Source of the DNA: CAYUHK01 sp964475165
Lineage (GTDB): Bacteria > Verrucomicrobiota > Kiritimatiellia > JAAZAB01
NCBI GenBank assembly: GCA_964475165.1
Contig: CAYYVN010000006.1
Location: 62,001 to 126,000, forward strand
DNA length: 64,000 bases
Direction: 5' to 3'
Made by a program: the position numbers and the translations under genes
Part shown: piece after piece, positions 20,001 to 27,101 of the stretch
Numbering within the stretch: position 1 is the stretch's first letter
How the letters are laid out: the number at the start of each line of letters is the position of its first letter
The notes under the pieces: model-generated
The model's database searches: none
What the model saw: the letters and a program-made list of their open reading frames with translations, nothing else
Told to the model about the DNA's origin: nothing

Positions 20001-20294
20001 GTGCCGGGCGATTACGACGGCGATGGCATCTCCGACTTGGCCGTCTACCATGAGGATAGCGGTTATTGGTTCATCCAATCGGTGCAGGGCGAGCGCATCG
20101 CCTGGGGCGCATGGTGGGGCGCGCCTGGCTGTCAGCCTGTCCCCGGCGATTACAATGGCGATGGCATTTATGATCTGGCAGTCTATCACGAGGCTTCCGG
20201 CCTGTGGTATATCCGCACCCTGCAGGGCTCCCGCATTCTTTACGACGACTGGTGGGGCGGCCCTGGCTATAAAGCGGTGGGTTACGGCCGCTAG
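14088..20294 (+). CDS. Giant exported SBBP/PQQ-propeller/Fn3/CARDB repeat protein
   Basis: 2068 residues with a signal peptide (about 1-25, ending GAASA). In order: an N-terminal VENRGQ-type domain (about 40-255) as found before SBBP repeats; a propeller of SBBP repeats (about 261-727; TYLGGSGEDVA, IYVAGYT.S.DFP); a PQQ-like propeller (about 728-1052; SPAIGTNGLLYVG); six Fn3 domains (about 1088-1641), each ending near YYYWVRA; a CARDB-like domain (about 1644-1775); and six 46-residue GDYDGDG..DLAVY repeats to the end (about 1788-2068). No catalytic domain is recognised, so an adhesive, surface or matrix role is likely but unproven. It lies just upstream of the pseudopilin operon, and its C-terminal CARDB-plus-repeat tail recurs in the C10 protease at 52524-56246. 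ATG 14088 is preferred over TTG 14061. Confidence 0.85.
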   Translation: MGSSNWLRKGRSLWLMALLLAGAASAAELNPPAWNSLDHPRVPFVENRGQVPDAAVRFYARTFGGTVYVLDTGAVLYTLPKRAAAPAVDGYQPGQMPHLKISGLAVLRESFAANQICAPVGLKAAGTVVNSIRGQDPAVWQNNLATYAAISLGQIQEGIELELRAHGHSVEKIFTVAPGADPARIRVTLEGAAGLKVKACGELEVLTELGPVCFSAPVAWQLDAAGNEISVPITYLAAADSFGFALGAYDATRPLWIDPLLASTFIGGSGADYIYAVAVEHSTSNVIVAGATDSLNLPGAAPPAGDLDVFIAKFDHAMTNLLAATYFGGSGEDVARALAVSNSIYVAGYTESADLPGATGSLSGERDAFVARFNTNLMLLTASYLGGTELDEANALALDSLGKVYVGGYTESEDFPTVAGVYANYNGAGDGFVALYDSSLADLQATSYLGGTEEDAILALAVSNYIYVAGYTYSADFPATNGAQTNAVGDCDGFVARFTAGLAAMDRSTFIGGDAEDRLTALCLDKKGVVYLAGLTYSLSDSFLPALPTGNNAASMFGNYNKAGDAFVMALNNTLGSLNPRAATYLGGSGLDVPYGIAVSTNSVPNGRTNVVVVGYTASSNFPLTTQAYQQSARGGGDAFVAVLRAPFRTNEAEFLLSRATYLGGAGQDVARAVAITPSADTNGFGTLVIAGYTASTDFPVYDANYNTRFNQGACDGFLTRLDGIFQYGTIKWQATNATLALRASPAMSQDGTIYIASRDGKVYGFRPSDGANLYSFTAGAQLNSSPAIGTNGLLYVGDDDGKLHALDLQLQQVAYYQGKSIVDSPAIDMEGNVYCGDYALPLIFNKHSPDLSSQVPLVTDFQTESAPALGTNQDIYIPCSGGKYKAFLRLNKDSGAPGWEITNTATAYISAPALSDDGRVYFGLADKLLGIDIANGSTAVSWTVSAAITSAPVIGKDGRVYVGAVTKDFYAFDPASTNSAPARQWDLGGSMQAAAALGAEDTVYVVSGSKLHSLNAANGSINWSCFLPVDAYYSSPLIGMDGTIYVGAENGQLLAIRGPVPPELEAPWPRYHHDMMNTGQQGFDQRPPAPEPVWASRALDSNSVALSWGAVPYVTAYEIYRSASDAEESAQKIASTASTNYLDNIDVNPGDIYYYWIRAKTPLGLSALSASTYGGTVPLRPEPVSASKGEAGYTQSILITWGASAGATGYQLWRSAQDNTNLATLLHTSPALEYEDAAIDLGFRYYYWVKATNAAGESSFSTVTYGGTPPAPPQLEAGKGISSNYVDISWTATQEAEVYALSYHTNDQAALATLITNTAQLSYRQEGLMPCRPYYYWVRATNEFGYSAYSTTDSGWRALLPPEAVDASDATYPSKIHVSWIVGNTNRQETTAHQVYRSLTDDPLTAELRIETAYTEAAMTNYTDLEIVRGQVYYYWVRAKNAYGVSAFSPGDAGGTSPSPPTDLTASKGLYGDKVALTWNFTATADSFEVYRGANGYTQDAELIASVGPSQTSYNDLTTDPGMVYYYWVRAVAEAYGASSFSVSDTGWRPLSPPAALAASDGTSLESVAVTWSETEGATAYEVWRSTVPDASQATKLTGSETNVYYHDTTAVAGTIYYYWAKSKTPFLTSAFSPYDNGHRAVAQVDIGVADFIFLPTALASGSHPACVSYRLANYGTRPMEPPHCQVTADIYLSPNAVFGDEDDIWLGAAASSLPLPVGASVSAVLTPAARQALKVPALPAGDYYVFVQVQHSYPSVWSDPVPANNIAMRVGQKISLGAQAAPLTTINDYSGDGRSDLAVYHAPDGRWYVRSVDHQQILFGDPWGGPGFRPVVGNYDGRPAGDQAMYHEESGTWFIKTIANRAITWQHWWGAPGYQPVPGDYDGDGLSDLAVYGEQEGCWYVESLASGKRIAWAEWWGAPGYQPVPGDYDGDGKADFAVYHAADGLWYIRTLGGQQLAWAKWWGGPGYQPVPGDYDGDGISDLAVYHEDSGYWFIQSVQGERIAWGAWWGAPGCQPVPGDYNGDGIYDLAVYHEASGLWYIRTLQGSRILYDDWWGGPGYKAVGYGR
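19563..20294 (+). repeat. Tandem 138-bp coding repeats
   Basis: The codons for Trp-Gly-(Gly/Ala)-Pro-Gly begin at 19563, 19701, 19842, 19980, 20118 and 20256: a spacing of 138 bases, with one interval of 141. Each unit encodes about 46 residues, WWGAPGYQPVPGDYDGDG followed by DLAVYH...G.WYIR.L. The core is nearly identical at DNA level between units, suggesting recent duplication or gene conversion within the gene. Confidence 0.85.
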
Positions 20295-20335
20295 CCAGGC
20301 CCACTGGCGCCGCCGGCTTGCCGTCAGAGATTTTC

Positions 20336-21262
20336 ATGAAGCAGAGCAGACCCCAAAGCAGACGGAAGATGAGACCAGCCCCGGCCGCCTTCTCGCTGGT
20401 GGAGTTGATCGTGGTGGTGGCGATTGTGGCTATGCTGGCCGGCCTGGTCAGCATGCAGATCCGTTCCGCTCGCGATAGAGCGCGCGCCACGCATTGCCGC
20501 AATAACCTGCGCCAGTTCGGGATCGCCATGGGCAAATATCTTTCCGATTGGAACGGATATTTCATCTTCCCGGGCAGTCATGGCACCTGGATCGGGAGCG
20601 GGGTGGGCATCCATCGCAGTGGTTCGAGCATCGAGTTTGAGGGGATCGAAGACATGCATTACGGCGCTCACTATGAGCGCCTGGATAGCGCCGGCACCCC
20701 GGAAGGCCGCCCGGATAAATACGACGGATTTATTGCTAATTATATTCTGAGCGGCAACAGCCCCAGCAGCGTGGCCCATTGCCCGGAAGTGGATCAGGAG
20801 ATCTTCAATCCCCGCTCCCGGGTTTTCAAGGGCACCAGCGAAGGCCGCTACGATCGGCTCGGCTCGAATACCAGTTATCTGATTAATTGCAATGCGATGT
20901 TTCAGCACCGCTCCGACTTGCGCGCGCATCAATTCGCCTTCATTGATTGGAATGCCGCCCAAGGTTGGTTGCAGGCGACTGTCTCGGACAGCCCGGATGA
21001 GCGGAACAGGTTGGGATTTAATGGGGTGGAGATTTGGCATATGTCCCTCGATACGGTGGGCGCGGCCGTGCTCCGCACAGTTTATCGCGAGGCGGTGGCG
21101 GGGGCCGCGAAGGGCGCCCCCAGCTATCAAACCGAGATAGGCTTTCATCATCGCAGCGGCAATGATTTCATCGCCAATTATGTGGCCATGGATGGGCATG
21201 TCGGCTCGATAGCTTCGAATGCGCCGAAGGAGGAGTTCCAGCGCTTGTATCTCGGGAACTAG
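20336..21262 (+). CDS. Prepilin-like protein with DUF1559-type features
   Basis: 308 residues. A class III prepilin signal, AFSLVELIVVVAIVAML (cleavage expected before Phe at about 19), starts the hydrophobic helix. HCRNNLRQFGIAMGKYLSDWNGY follows, matching the pseudopilins abundant in Planctomycetes and Lentisphaerae. Near the C-terminus HHRSGNDFIANYVAMDGHV resembles the H-X9-DG motif of that family, but with a longer spacing (13 residues). ATG 20336 is used; a TTG at 20318 adds six residues. The residue before the cleavage site is Ala, not the usual Gly. First gene of the pseudopilin operon, 41 bases after the giant protein. Confidence 0.8.
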   Translation: MKQSRPQSRRKMRPAPAAFSLVELIVVVAIVAMLAGLVSMQIRSARDRARATHCRNNLRQFGIAMGKYLSDWNGYFIFPGSHGTWIGSGVGIHRSGSSIEFEGIEDMHYGAHYERLDSAGTPEGRPDKYDGFIANYILSGNSPSSVAHCPEVDQEIFNPRSRVFKGTSEGRYDRLGSNTSYLINCNAMFQHRSDLRAHQFAFIDWNAAQGWLQATVSDSPDERNRLGFNGVEIWHMSLDTVGAAVLRTVYREAVAGAAKGAPSYQTEIGFHHRSGNDFIANYVAMDGHVGSIASNAPKEEFQRLYLGN

Positions 21263-21281
21263 ATCCGGAAAAGGAAGGCTC

Positions 21282-21962
21282 ATGCGCTCAGCTCAAAAAA
21301 AACAGGCGGGCTTGGTAGTATTGCCGGGCGCTTGCCGGGCGAGCTTTACCTTGATTGAGCTCTTGGTGGTGATGCTCATCATCGTTATCCTGGCGGGGAT
21401 CACCCTCTCTGTTTCCAAGTATGCCGCGCAGCGCGCCCGCCAGGCTCGCTCTCTGGCCGAACGCCAGAAGATCGAGGCGGCCCTGGAAGAGTATCGGGCC
21501 ATCTATGGCGAATATCCCATCCCGGGCGATCCGGCCCATTATTCCAGAGTTAACCTTTCCAATACTCTCTATCATACTCTCACCAATATGCCGGAACGCT
21601 TTTGGGAGGTTGATCTTTCCGGCGACCCCATAGAAATCCTGCCTTTCACTTCTAGCCAGAGGTCGGATCCATTTAATATCGATTACAGCCTGACCTATCC
21701 GCTGTATTGGCGACCGAAAGCTGATGGGCGGGCGCCCTTCTTGGAGTTTCCCGAACAGACCATCTGCTATCTGGTCTGGAGAAAAACCGCTGGTGGGATA
21801 GCAGATTATGTGGATGAACAGGGGCGCAAAGGAGTGCTGGGCTATCCGATAACGCGGATTGTGGCGCGTGACCCGGGCACGGGCAAACAATGGCTCTATG
21901 AAAGCACCGATGGCCTGACCTACCAACTGACTACCCGGCCTCTGAGTGGCGCTTGGCGATAA
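21282..21962 (+). CDS. GspG-like pseudopilin
   Basis: 226 residues. Prepilin signal with SFTLIELLVVMLIIVILAG after a 21-residue basic leader (Ser at -1), then a long helix and an EEYRAIYGEYP segment as in GspG major pseudopilins. ATG 21282 has AAAAGGAAGG upstream; the longer frame from 21219 overlaps the previous gene. The globular part is larger than in GspG (about 140 residues). Probably a filament subunit of a type II secretion-like pseudopilus. Confidence 0.8.
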   Translation: MRSAQKKQAGLVVLPGACRASFTLIELLVVMLIIVILAGITLSVSKYAAQRARQARSLAERQKIEAALEEYRAIYGEYPIPGDPAHYSRVNLSNTLYHTLTNMPERFWEVDLSGDPIEILPFTSSQRSDPFNIDYSLTYPLYWRPKADGRAPFLEFPEQTICYLVWRKTAGGIADYVDEQGRKGVLGYPITRIVARDPGTGKQWLYESTDGLTYQLTTRPLSGAWR

Positions 21963-21999
21963 GGCGCCGGCCCACGGCCCGGGGTGGGGAGAAACAAGA

Positions 22000-22503
22000 A
22001 TGATCCAGACTCTCAGCATATCAGCGAGCGGCCGGCACCGCGCGGCGGGCTTCACCTTGATTGAGCTCTTGGTGGTGATTTCGATTATCGCCATTTTGCT
22101 TGGCTTTGCCTTGCCGTCTTTTCTGCCGGTCAAGGATACGGCACGGCAGCGCAAAGCCGTGATCACCGCCAAACATTTGGAGTTGGCCTTCAATGAATAT
22201 TGCAACCAGCTCCAGGAATGGCCTGAGTCCGGCGCCGCCGAGAAGACTGTGAGAGGCAGCTTGCTGAACAAACTGGTCAATACCACGGTGGATGGCGAGA
22301 ACTTCTGTTTCTTCGAAATCGGCACCAATACGGTGGAGAACTTCACCGATCCCTGGGGCAATTATTTCCGGGTGAAGTTTGATGATAATTTCGACGGTAA
22401 AGTGGATCTGCCGGATGGTGCCACCATCTCCAAGAGCGTCATCGTCTGGACGGTGGCCACCAATGCCGCCGGACAAGTGATCACCAACAAAAGCTGGGAA
22501 TGA
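22000..22503 (+). CDS. GspG-like pseudopilin
   Basis: 167 residues. The leader ends in AAG, and GFTLIELLVVISIIAILLG gives the only classical Gly at -1 in this cluster. The helix is followed by KHLELAFNEYCNQLQEWPESG and a DPWGNYFRVKFDDNFDGKVD stretch, matching the C-terminal DPWG..Y...D..DG pattern of GspG, including the acidic calcium-type loop. This is the best candidate for the major pseudopilin. A GGGGTGGGGAGAAA stretch precedes the ATG; the longer frame from 21946 overlaps the upstream gene. Confidence 0.85.
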   Translation: MIQTLSISASGRHRAAGFTLIELLVVISIIAILLGFALPSFLPVKDTARQRKAVITAKHLELAFNEYCNQLQEWPESGAAEKTVRGSLLNKLVNTTVDGENFCFFEIGTNTVENFTDPWGNYFRVKFDDNFDGKVDLPDGATISKSVIVWTVATNAAGQVITNKSWE

Positions 22504-22507
22504 GCTT

Positions 22508-23122
22508 ATGCCGACCGCGCAACAGTCCCCGGCAGGATTTATGATGGGTAGAGATTCAAAAGCATGTGTCGTGGGAGAGCTGTCGGCTCGGCAGCGCCGC
22601 GGCGCCTTCACCCTGATCGAGCTCTTGATCGTGATGATGTTGATCGCCATCCTGATGGGTCTGCTTTATCCCGTGCTGCTGAAATCCCGCGGCTGGGGTC
22701 GCGAGAAACAGGCTATGATGGAAATCAAGAACCTGGAACTGGCCATCAAGGCCTATAAGAATGTCTATGGCAAATGGCCCGCGCAAACTAAATTTGGCAA
22801 TGATATCTATTACACGAACGATAACCAGCCGGTGATCTCTAACCTGCTCCATAATCCTCGCGGCCTGGTTTTTTTGCAGTATCAAGCTTCGTCCCTCTCC
22901 ACCAATCCCGCTGATCAGGGGTCCTATCTGGATCCCTGGCAACGCCCCTATGTGATCCTGCTGGATGCCTCCGGTGATCAGCAAATCGCCGAGCTGGAAA
23001 TCAATGCGGAAGTGGGCGTCTTTTCCTGGGGCCCCGGGGGCGCGGTGCAGCTGGCTAAGACCAATAATATAGCGCAGATCGAACTGCGTTCCTGGAATAT
23101 ATCCTATGATAAGACCCAATAG
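22508..23122 (+). CDS. GspG-like pseudopilin
   Basis: 204 residues from ATG 22508. ATGs at 22541 and 22544 give a shorter leader and have an AGGA upstream, so the start is uncertain. Prepilin signal GAFTLIELLIVMMLIAILMG (Ala at -1), then IKAYKNVYGKWP and SYLDPWQRPYVILLDASGD, again the GspG-type DPW...Y..LD pattern. Only 4 bases separate it from the previous gene; its end overlaps a possible upstream start of the next. A second DPW-type subunit suggests a mixed filament. Confidence 0.8.
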   Translation: MPTAQQSPAGFMMGRDSKACVVGELSARQRRGAFTLIELLIVMMLIAILMGLLYPVLLKSRGWGREKQAMMEIKNLELAIKAYKNVYGKWPAQTKFGNDIYYTNDNQPVISNLLHNPRGLVFLQYQASSLSTNPADQGSYLDPWQRPYVILLDASGDQQIAELEINAEVGVFSWGPGGAVQLAKTNNIAQIELRSWNISYDKTQ

Positions 23123-23165
23123 ACCGGCGCCGGCGGCGCCGCAAGCGATCCAAGGCGAGGGCGCT

Positions 23166-23624
23166 ATGCCGCGCGCGGCGCGGCGTTGGCCCGAGCAGCG
23201 CGCGATAACTTTGATCGAGCTCCTGATGGTTATGGTGATTATGACCATCATCATCTCGGTTTCCGTGCCGGCCTTCACCAGCCTGGGCCGGGGCGCTGAC
23301 CTGCGCGGCGCGGTCAGCAGCGTGCGCAATGCCGCCAGCCAGGCGCGCCAATGGGCCATCACCCATCGCGAGCCCACCATCCTGGAATGGGTGCCGGCGG
23401 CCACCAGTTATTATCGTATCCGCCAACGGGTTGATAGTGCGGTTGTGCTTTCGAATACATTATCGGGCGGTGTGCATTTTGATACCGGCGGCCAGATGGC
23501 TTTCAATACGGATGGCTCGCTGGATGGCGCCGGGAAGGCCAAGATCAAGCTGGTCAAGAAAGTTGGCAGCGCCACCAAAACCATCACCGTGCATAGATTA
23601 ACGGGCGCCATCCAAGTCGATTAG
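23166..23624 (+). CDS. GspH/FimT-like minor pseudopilin
   Basis: 152 residues. AITLIELLMVMVIMTIIISVSVPAF is the methylation helix (Ala at -1, Ile instead of Phe at +1). It is followed by the GspH/FimT-like DLRGAVSSVRNAASQARQWAITHRE segment, which matches the family's helical LR.A...AR..AI..R pattern, then beta-rich sequence to the end. ATG 23166 has AGGCGAGG upstream; ATG 23106 would extend it by 20 residues into the previous gene. In type II systems GspH is a minor tip-proximal subunit. Confidence 0.8.
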   Translation: MPRAARRWPEQRAITLIELLMVMVIMTIIISVSVPAFTSLGRGADLRGAVSSVRNAASQARQWAITHREPTILEWVPAATSYYRIRQRVDSAVVLSNTLSGGVHFDTGGQMAFNTDGSLDGAGKAKIKLVKKVGSATKTITVHRLTGAIQVD

Positions 23625-23663
23625 CCAGAGCCCGGTCGGCGGCCGGAAAGGATTGAGGATCAG

Positions 23664-24122
23664 ATGCGCTATAAGCCAGTCAAACAAAGGGCGGCGGCCT
23701 TCAGCTTGATCGAGGTGACCCTGGCGCTCCTGGTGGTTTCCATCGGCATTTTGGCTGTGATGGGACTCTTTCCCATGGGGCTCGATCAGAGCGCCCATGC
23801 CGAGGAAGATACGCGCATGGCGCTCTTCGCCGATGAGACCTTGAATAGTCTGCGCGCCTATGCCCGGGATGATTGGGACGGTCTGGCCGGCAAACAGTGG
23901 CCGGCCGCCGCCCGGCAGGTTTTTGAGAGTCCACCGCTCGGCAGATGCACCAAGGATATCCGCACCAATATCTATATCAGCGGCAAGGAAAGCAATGCCC
24001 TGCGTTACCGCTTGATGCTGAGCACCAATTATGAGATCAAGGCGGCCACCTTGTGGGTCTGGAGCGGCGAGTTTGGCGCCACCGGCGCGCCCCATCTTTT
24101 CTATACGGAGTTTTATAAATAG
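23664..24122 (+). CDS. GspI/PilV-like minor pseudopilin
   Basis: 152 residues with the signal AFSLIEVTLALLVVSIGILAVMGLFP. The SLIEV.LAL.V.SIG.LA.MGLFP form is characteristic of GspI/PilV-type minor pilins. The next part (LDQSAHAEEDTRMALFADETLNSLRA) is helical, then globular. GGAAAGGA precedes the start. Position directly after the GspH-like gene and before the GspJ-like one follows the canonical gspH-I-J-K order. Confidence 0.8.
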   Translation: MRYKPVKQRAAAFSLIEVTLALLVVSIGILAVMGLFPMGLDQSAHAEEDTRMALFADETLNSLRAYARDDWDGLAGKQWPAAARQVFESPPLGRCTKDIRTNIYISGKESNALRYRLMLSTNYEIKAATLWVWSGEFGATGAPHLFYTEFYK

Positions 24123-24125
24123 CTC

Positions 24126-24836
24126 ATGCCAGATACATACATAGGCTTGGAGAATGGCCCGCGGCGGCGGCGTGCGCGCGGCGCCTTCACCTTATTGGAA
24201 GTGCTCTTGGCTCTGGGCATTGTCAGTATGCTGGTCTTGATGGTCACGAATATGTTTCAGCAGGTTTCTTTTTCATGGCATATCGGCACGCAGAGCGCCG
24301 AGCGCAGCGCGGCGGGCCGCGCCGCCATGGATTTCATGGTCCGCGAACTATCCCAAGCCGTGGCCGGGCCGGTGGTCGGATCCAGCGCCGCCAAGCTCAG
24401 GTTTTGGGGAGCGAGCAACCAATGCCGCTGCGTGACTTTAGCCGGCGATCCAGTCAAAGCTAATGCGCGGGCCCTGCGCGGCGCCATCTTTCAGTGGGAT
24501 AGTGATAGTTTATGGTATTGCCGCACCAATGCTGCCTATGTTGATCCGCACAGCTGGACTTGGTTCAACGAAGAGCTGCTGGCCGCCAATATCATTGATT
24601 TTAAGTTCACTTTCTATCCCACGCCCGCCGATTTAATCAATCAAGCTTCGGTGGTATCCTATGATTCCCTTGCGAATGGCGACCGTTTGCCGCTCTGTAT
24701 GGATATTTATATGCAGGTTCTGGGGGATGAAGACGCCCGCCGCCTCAAGGATTTGCCCGCGGAGCGCAGCCGCCATGCGCGTATCTATACCACGCGGGTC
24801 TTTTTTAATAACCACGCTTTCAATCAGGAAGAGTGA
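24126..24836 (+). CDS. GspJ/PilW-like minor pseudopilin
   Basis: 236 residues. GAFTLLEVLLALGIVSMLVLMVTNMFQQV is the GspJ-type signal and helix (Ala at -1), followed by MDFMVRELSQAVAGPVV, the M..L.REL.QA pattern seen in GspJ proteins, and a long beta-rich domain. Longer than GspJ of E. coli (about 190). The previous gene ends 3 bases upstream and the next starts within about 10 bases, so all are one transcript. Confidence 0.8.
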   Translation: MPDTYIGLENGPRRRRARGAFTLLEVLLALGIVSMLVLMVTNMFQQVSFSWHIGTQSAERSAAGRAAMDFMVRELSQAVAGPVVGSSAAKLRFWGASNQCRCVTLAGDPVKANARALRGAIFQWDSDSLWYCRTNAAYVDPHSWTWFNEELLAANIIDFKFTFYPTPADLINQASVVSYDSLANGDRLPLCMDIYMQVLGDEDARRLKDLPAERSRHARIYTTRVFFNNHAFNQEE

Positions 24837-24844
24837 GCGAGGCC

Positions 24845-26950
24845 ATGTCCAGCTATCAGTCGGATTATCAGATGCCGGGCGGCGCGCCGACCGGGCGCGG
24901 GCCAGCCAGTGGCGTGGCCCTGATCCTGGTGTTGGGCGTGCTCTCGCTGATGCTGATTATGGGGACGGCTTTCGTCATCACCATGCGCACTGAGCGGCTG
25001 GCGGCCGGCAATCATGCTGACAGTGTGCGCGCGCGCCACCTGGCGCAGGTGGGCCTGGTGCGGGCGCTGGATCAGCTGCAACAGGCCTTGCCGATTCAGC
25101 GGATGTATCCGGATTGGAACGTCACCAGTTCCTGGAACAGCACCAATATGTGGCCCTATAGCACGAATATCCTGCGGGGCTCAGCCACCAATTATGTGCC
25201 GCGCGCCCTGTGGGATGCCGCCACTAATGCGGATTGGCGCGAGCCGACCACCAATCATTGGCTGGAAATAATGTCCATCTATGACTGGGGCGTGGATCCG
25301 GCCAGCACCAGTACACCACGCGGGCGTCTCATCGAAACTAATTTGATCGGCCGGGTGAAATATCTGATCCTCAACTGTTCCGGCCTGTTGGATGCCAACT
25401 ATGTCGGCGGCGCCACACGCGCCGGCGGGGCGCATCCCCGCGAAATAGCCGTGGGCCAGTTGGGTGAATTGCCGGAGCTTTTTTGCGCTGAATATCGGCC
25501 GCAGGATCTGCGCTATGAATCTCTGGCGGAGCTGGCCGAATTGAATGATTTTCTGCCCAGCAACTTTTGCGTCTATTCCCGGGCTTTGCCCGGCTATTGG
25601 GACGCCGTCGCCGGCGAGGTGCGCACCCAGGTCAACCTGGCTGGAGATTTTCAGGCCATCTCCAACCGTCGCGAGCAGATCGTTGCCGCGCTGACCAAGA
25701 CCGGCCTGGCCTCCGACGAAGCCTATATCGTCTGGCGCAATCTGCTGGATTATATTGATGAGGATTCCGTGCCCCAGCTGCAGACGGCCTGCGTGGAGGC
25801 CGTGCCCATGCTCAATGAGGTGCTGATCGATAACGTTGTGCAGACCAACGCCAGCGTGCCTCCCGACCAGGAGCTGCGGACAACGATTAAGATCGAACTG
25901 TGGTATCCTTTCGTGAATCAAGCTCAAGATATCTTCGATCTGGAATATAAGGCGACCTTCACTGCTCCGGCCAATAGCCTCAAGCCGGCCGATATTACAA
26001 ACTGGGAACCGCTTCAGCAGCCCTGGGCGCCGGCGACGCAGGCCTTCCACTTGATCAATATTGCCTTGCCGATGGTCAGCGGGCCGGTGGGTGCGATCGA
26101 TTTCACCGCCACGCTCGATATGCGCGTGGTCGACGCCAACCGGCAGCCGGTGGATAGTGTGGAGAGTTTAGTCTTCACCAACTTGAGCGCCGGCCAGACC
26201 GGGCAGGAATGCTGCGACCCCCGTTTCAATGCTTATAGGGATCATTGGCGACGCGCGCTCACGCCTACCTTGGGCCAGCTCAATACCTGGGTCCGGGAAT
26301 ATTTTGATAGCCATGCCGACTGTGATCGATGCACGCAGATGTATGTGGCCAACCGGCCCTTGCAATCGGTGGCTGAGCTAGGCTATCTGATCATTTCCAG
26401 CAACAAGCCCTGGCAGACCCTGCGCTTGATCAGCGCTAATCCTTCCCGGGTGCTGGATGTGTTTGGGCTGGATACCAACAACCCCACTTCCGATTGGGTG
26501 ACGACCACCAATCGCGGTCTGGTCAATTTCAACACCAACGCCGCCCAGGATGCCCTGGCGGCGGTCTTGGTCGATATGCCCATCGATCAATATCCGGCTG
26601 AGCCGGGAGTGGCGCGCTTAAGCATGGCTGAGGCTCGGCAGCTGGCCGCTGATATCATGGCCGAGGGTCCTTACACTAACCTGGCTGACTTGGGCGCGGC
26701 GCTGGCCAGCTTAACGGACTGGCCTCCGGGCGGGGAGGGCCATAAGCTGGAGCGGGAGTCTCTGCTGCGCAACTGTCTCGGGCTTTTCAATCTGCGCCAG
26801 AGCCTGTACACGATCATCATTGAGGCCCAGGTGGCCTCTGGCGGGAGCATTCCGCGCCATGCCGCCCGCCAGCGCGCGGTGGCCCTGGTCTGGCGCGATC
26901 CCTATACTGGCAAGCTGGCGCTGCCGGCCTTCCATTGGCTGAGCGATTAG
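24845..26950 (+). CDS. Large GspK-like minor pseudopilin
   Basis: 701 residues, about twice the size of GspK. The N-terminus GVALILVLGVLSLMLIMGTAFVITMRTER is the GspK/PilX-type helix, which lacks the Glu at +5, as GspK does. SVRARHLAQVGLVRALDQLQQ follows, as in GspK. The rest includes an NDFLPSNF segment, a long beta-rich stretch (about 330-450) and helix-hairpin-helix-like segments near the end (MAEARQLAADIMAEGPYTNLADLGAAL, about 595-622), as found in GspK. ATG 24845 or GTG 24833 could be the start. Expected to cap the pseudopilus tip. Large GspK-like proteins also occur in Verrucomicrobia pilin cassettes. Confidence 0.75.
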   Translation: MSSYQSDYQMPGGAPTGRGPASGVALILVLGVLSLMLIMGTAFVITMRTERLAAGNHADSVRARHLAQVGLVRALDQLQQALPIQRMYPDWNVTSSWNSTNMWPYSTNILRGSATNYVPRALWDAATNADWREPTTNHWLEIMSIYDWGVDPASTSTPRGRLIETNLIGRVKYLILNCSGLLDANYVGGATRAGGAHPREIAVGQLGELPELFCAEYRPQDLRYESLAELAELNDFLPSNFCVYSRALPGYWDAVAGEVRTQVNLAGDFQAISNRREQIVAALTKTGLASDEAYIVWRNLLDYIDEDSVPQLQTACVEAVPMLNEVLIDNVVQTNASVPPDQELRTTIKIELWYPFVNQAQDIFDLEYKATFTAPANSLKPADITNWEPLQQPWAPATQAFHLINIALPMVSGPVGAIDFTATLDMRVVDANRQPVDSVESLVFTNLSAGQTGQECCDPRFNAYRDHWRRALTPTLGQLNTWVREYFDSHADCDRCTQMYVANRPLQSVAELGYLIISSNKPWQTLRLISANPSRVLDVFGLDTNNPTSDWVTTTNRGLVNFNTNAAQDALAAVLVDMPIDQYPAEPGVARLSMAEARQLAADIMAEGPYTNLADLGAALASLTDWPPGGEGHKLERESLLRNCLGLFNLRQSLYTIIIEAQVASGGSIPRHAARQRAVALVWRDPYTGKLALPAFHWLSD

Positions 26951-26966
26951 CCTTTTTGAGAAAATC

Positions 26967-26984
26967 GCCCCGGCCGGGCGGGGC
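26967..26984. other. GC-rich hairpin after the pseudopilin genes
   Basis: GCCCCG and CGGGGC (6 base pairs) around a 6-base loop, 16 bases after the GspK-like stop. No T-tract follows on the forward strand, so a classical terminator is not supported. It could be an RNA stability or processing element between the pseudopilin and secretin operons. Confidence 0.25.
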
Positions 26985-27036
26985 GGCCTCCGGGCGGTGG
27001 AGGGGGGCGTCAGCCGGATTTTTACGGAGGGAAAGG

Positions 27037-27064
27037 TTGACTTCCCCGGCCGGTTTTATAATAG
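27037..27064 (+). promoter_or_regulatory. promoter of the secretin operon
   Basis: TTGACT at 27037-27042 and a consensus TATAAT at 27057-27062 (14-base spacer), or the overlapping TAATAG at 27059-27064 (16-base spacer). It precedes the ATG at 27102, which has its own GGGGAG ribosome site. This suggests the PilMN-secretin genes can be transcribed separately from the pseudopilins. Confidence 0.5.
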
Positions 27065-27101
27065 TCTTATTATTCGTGGAGCTTTGCTGGGGAGTATTAT
27101 C

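Noticed and set aside
26967..26984. Terminator after the GspK-like gene
   Set aside because: The hairpin has no T-tract on the forward strand, so it was listed only as a structure.
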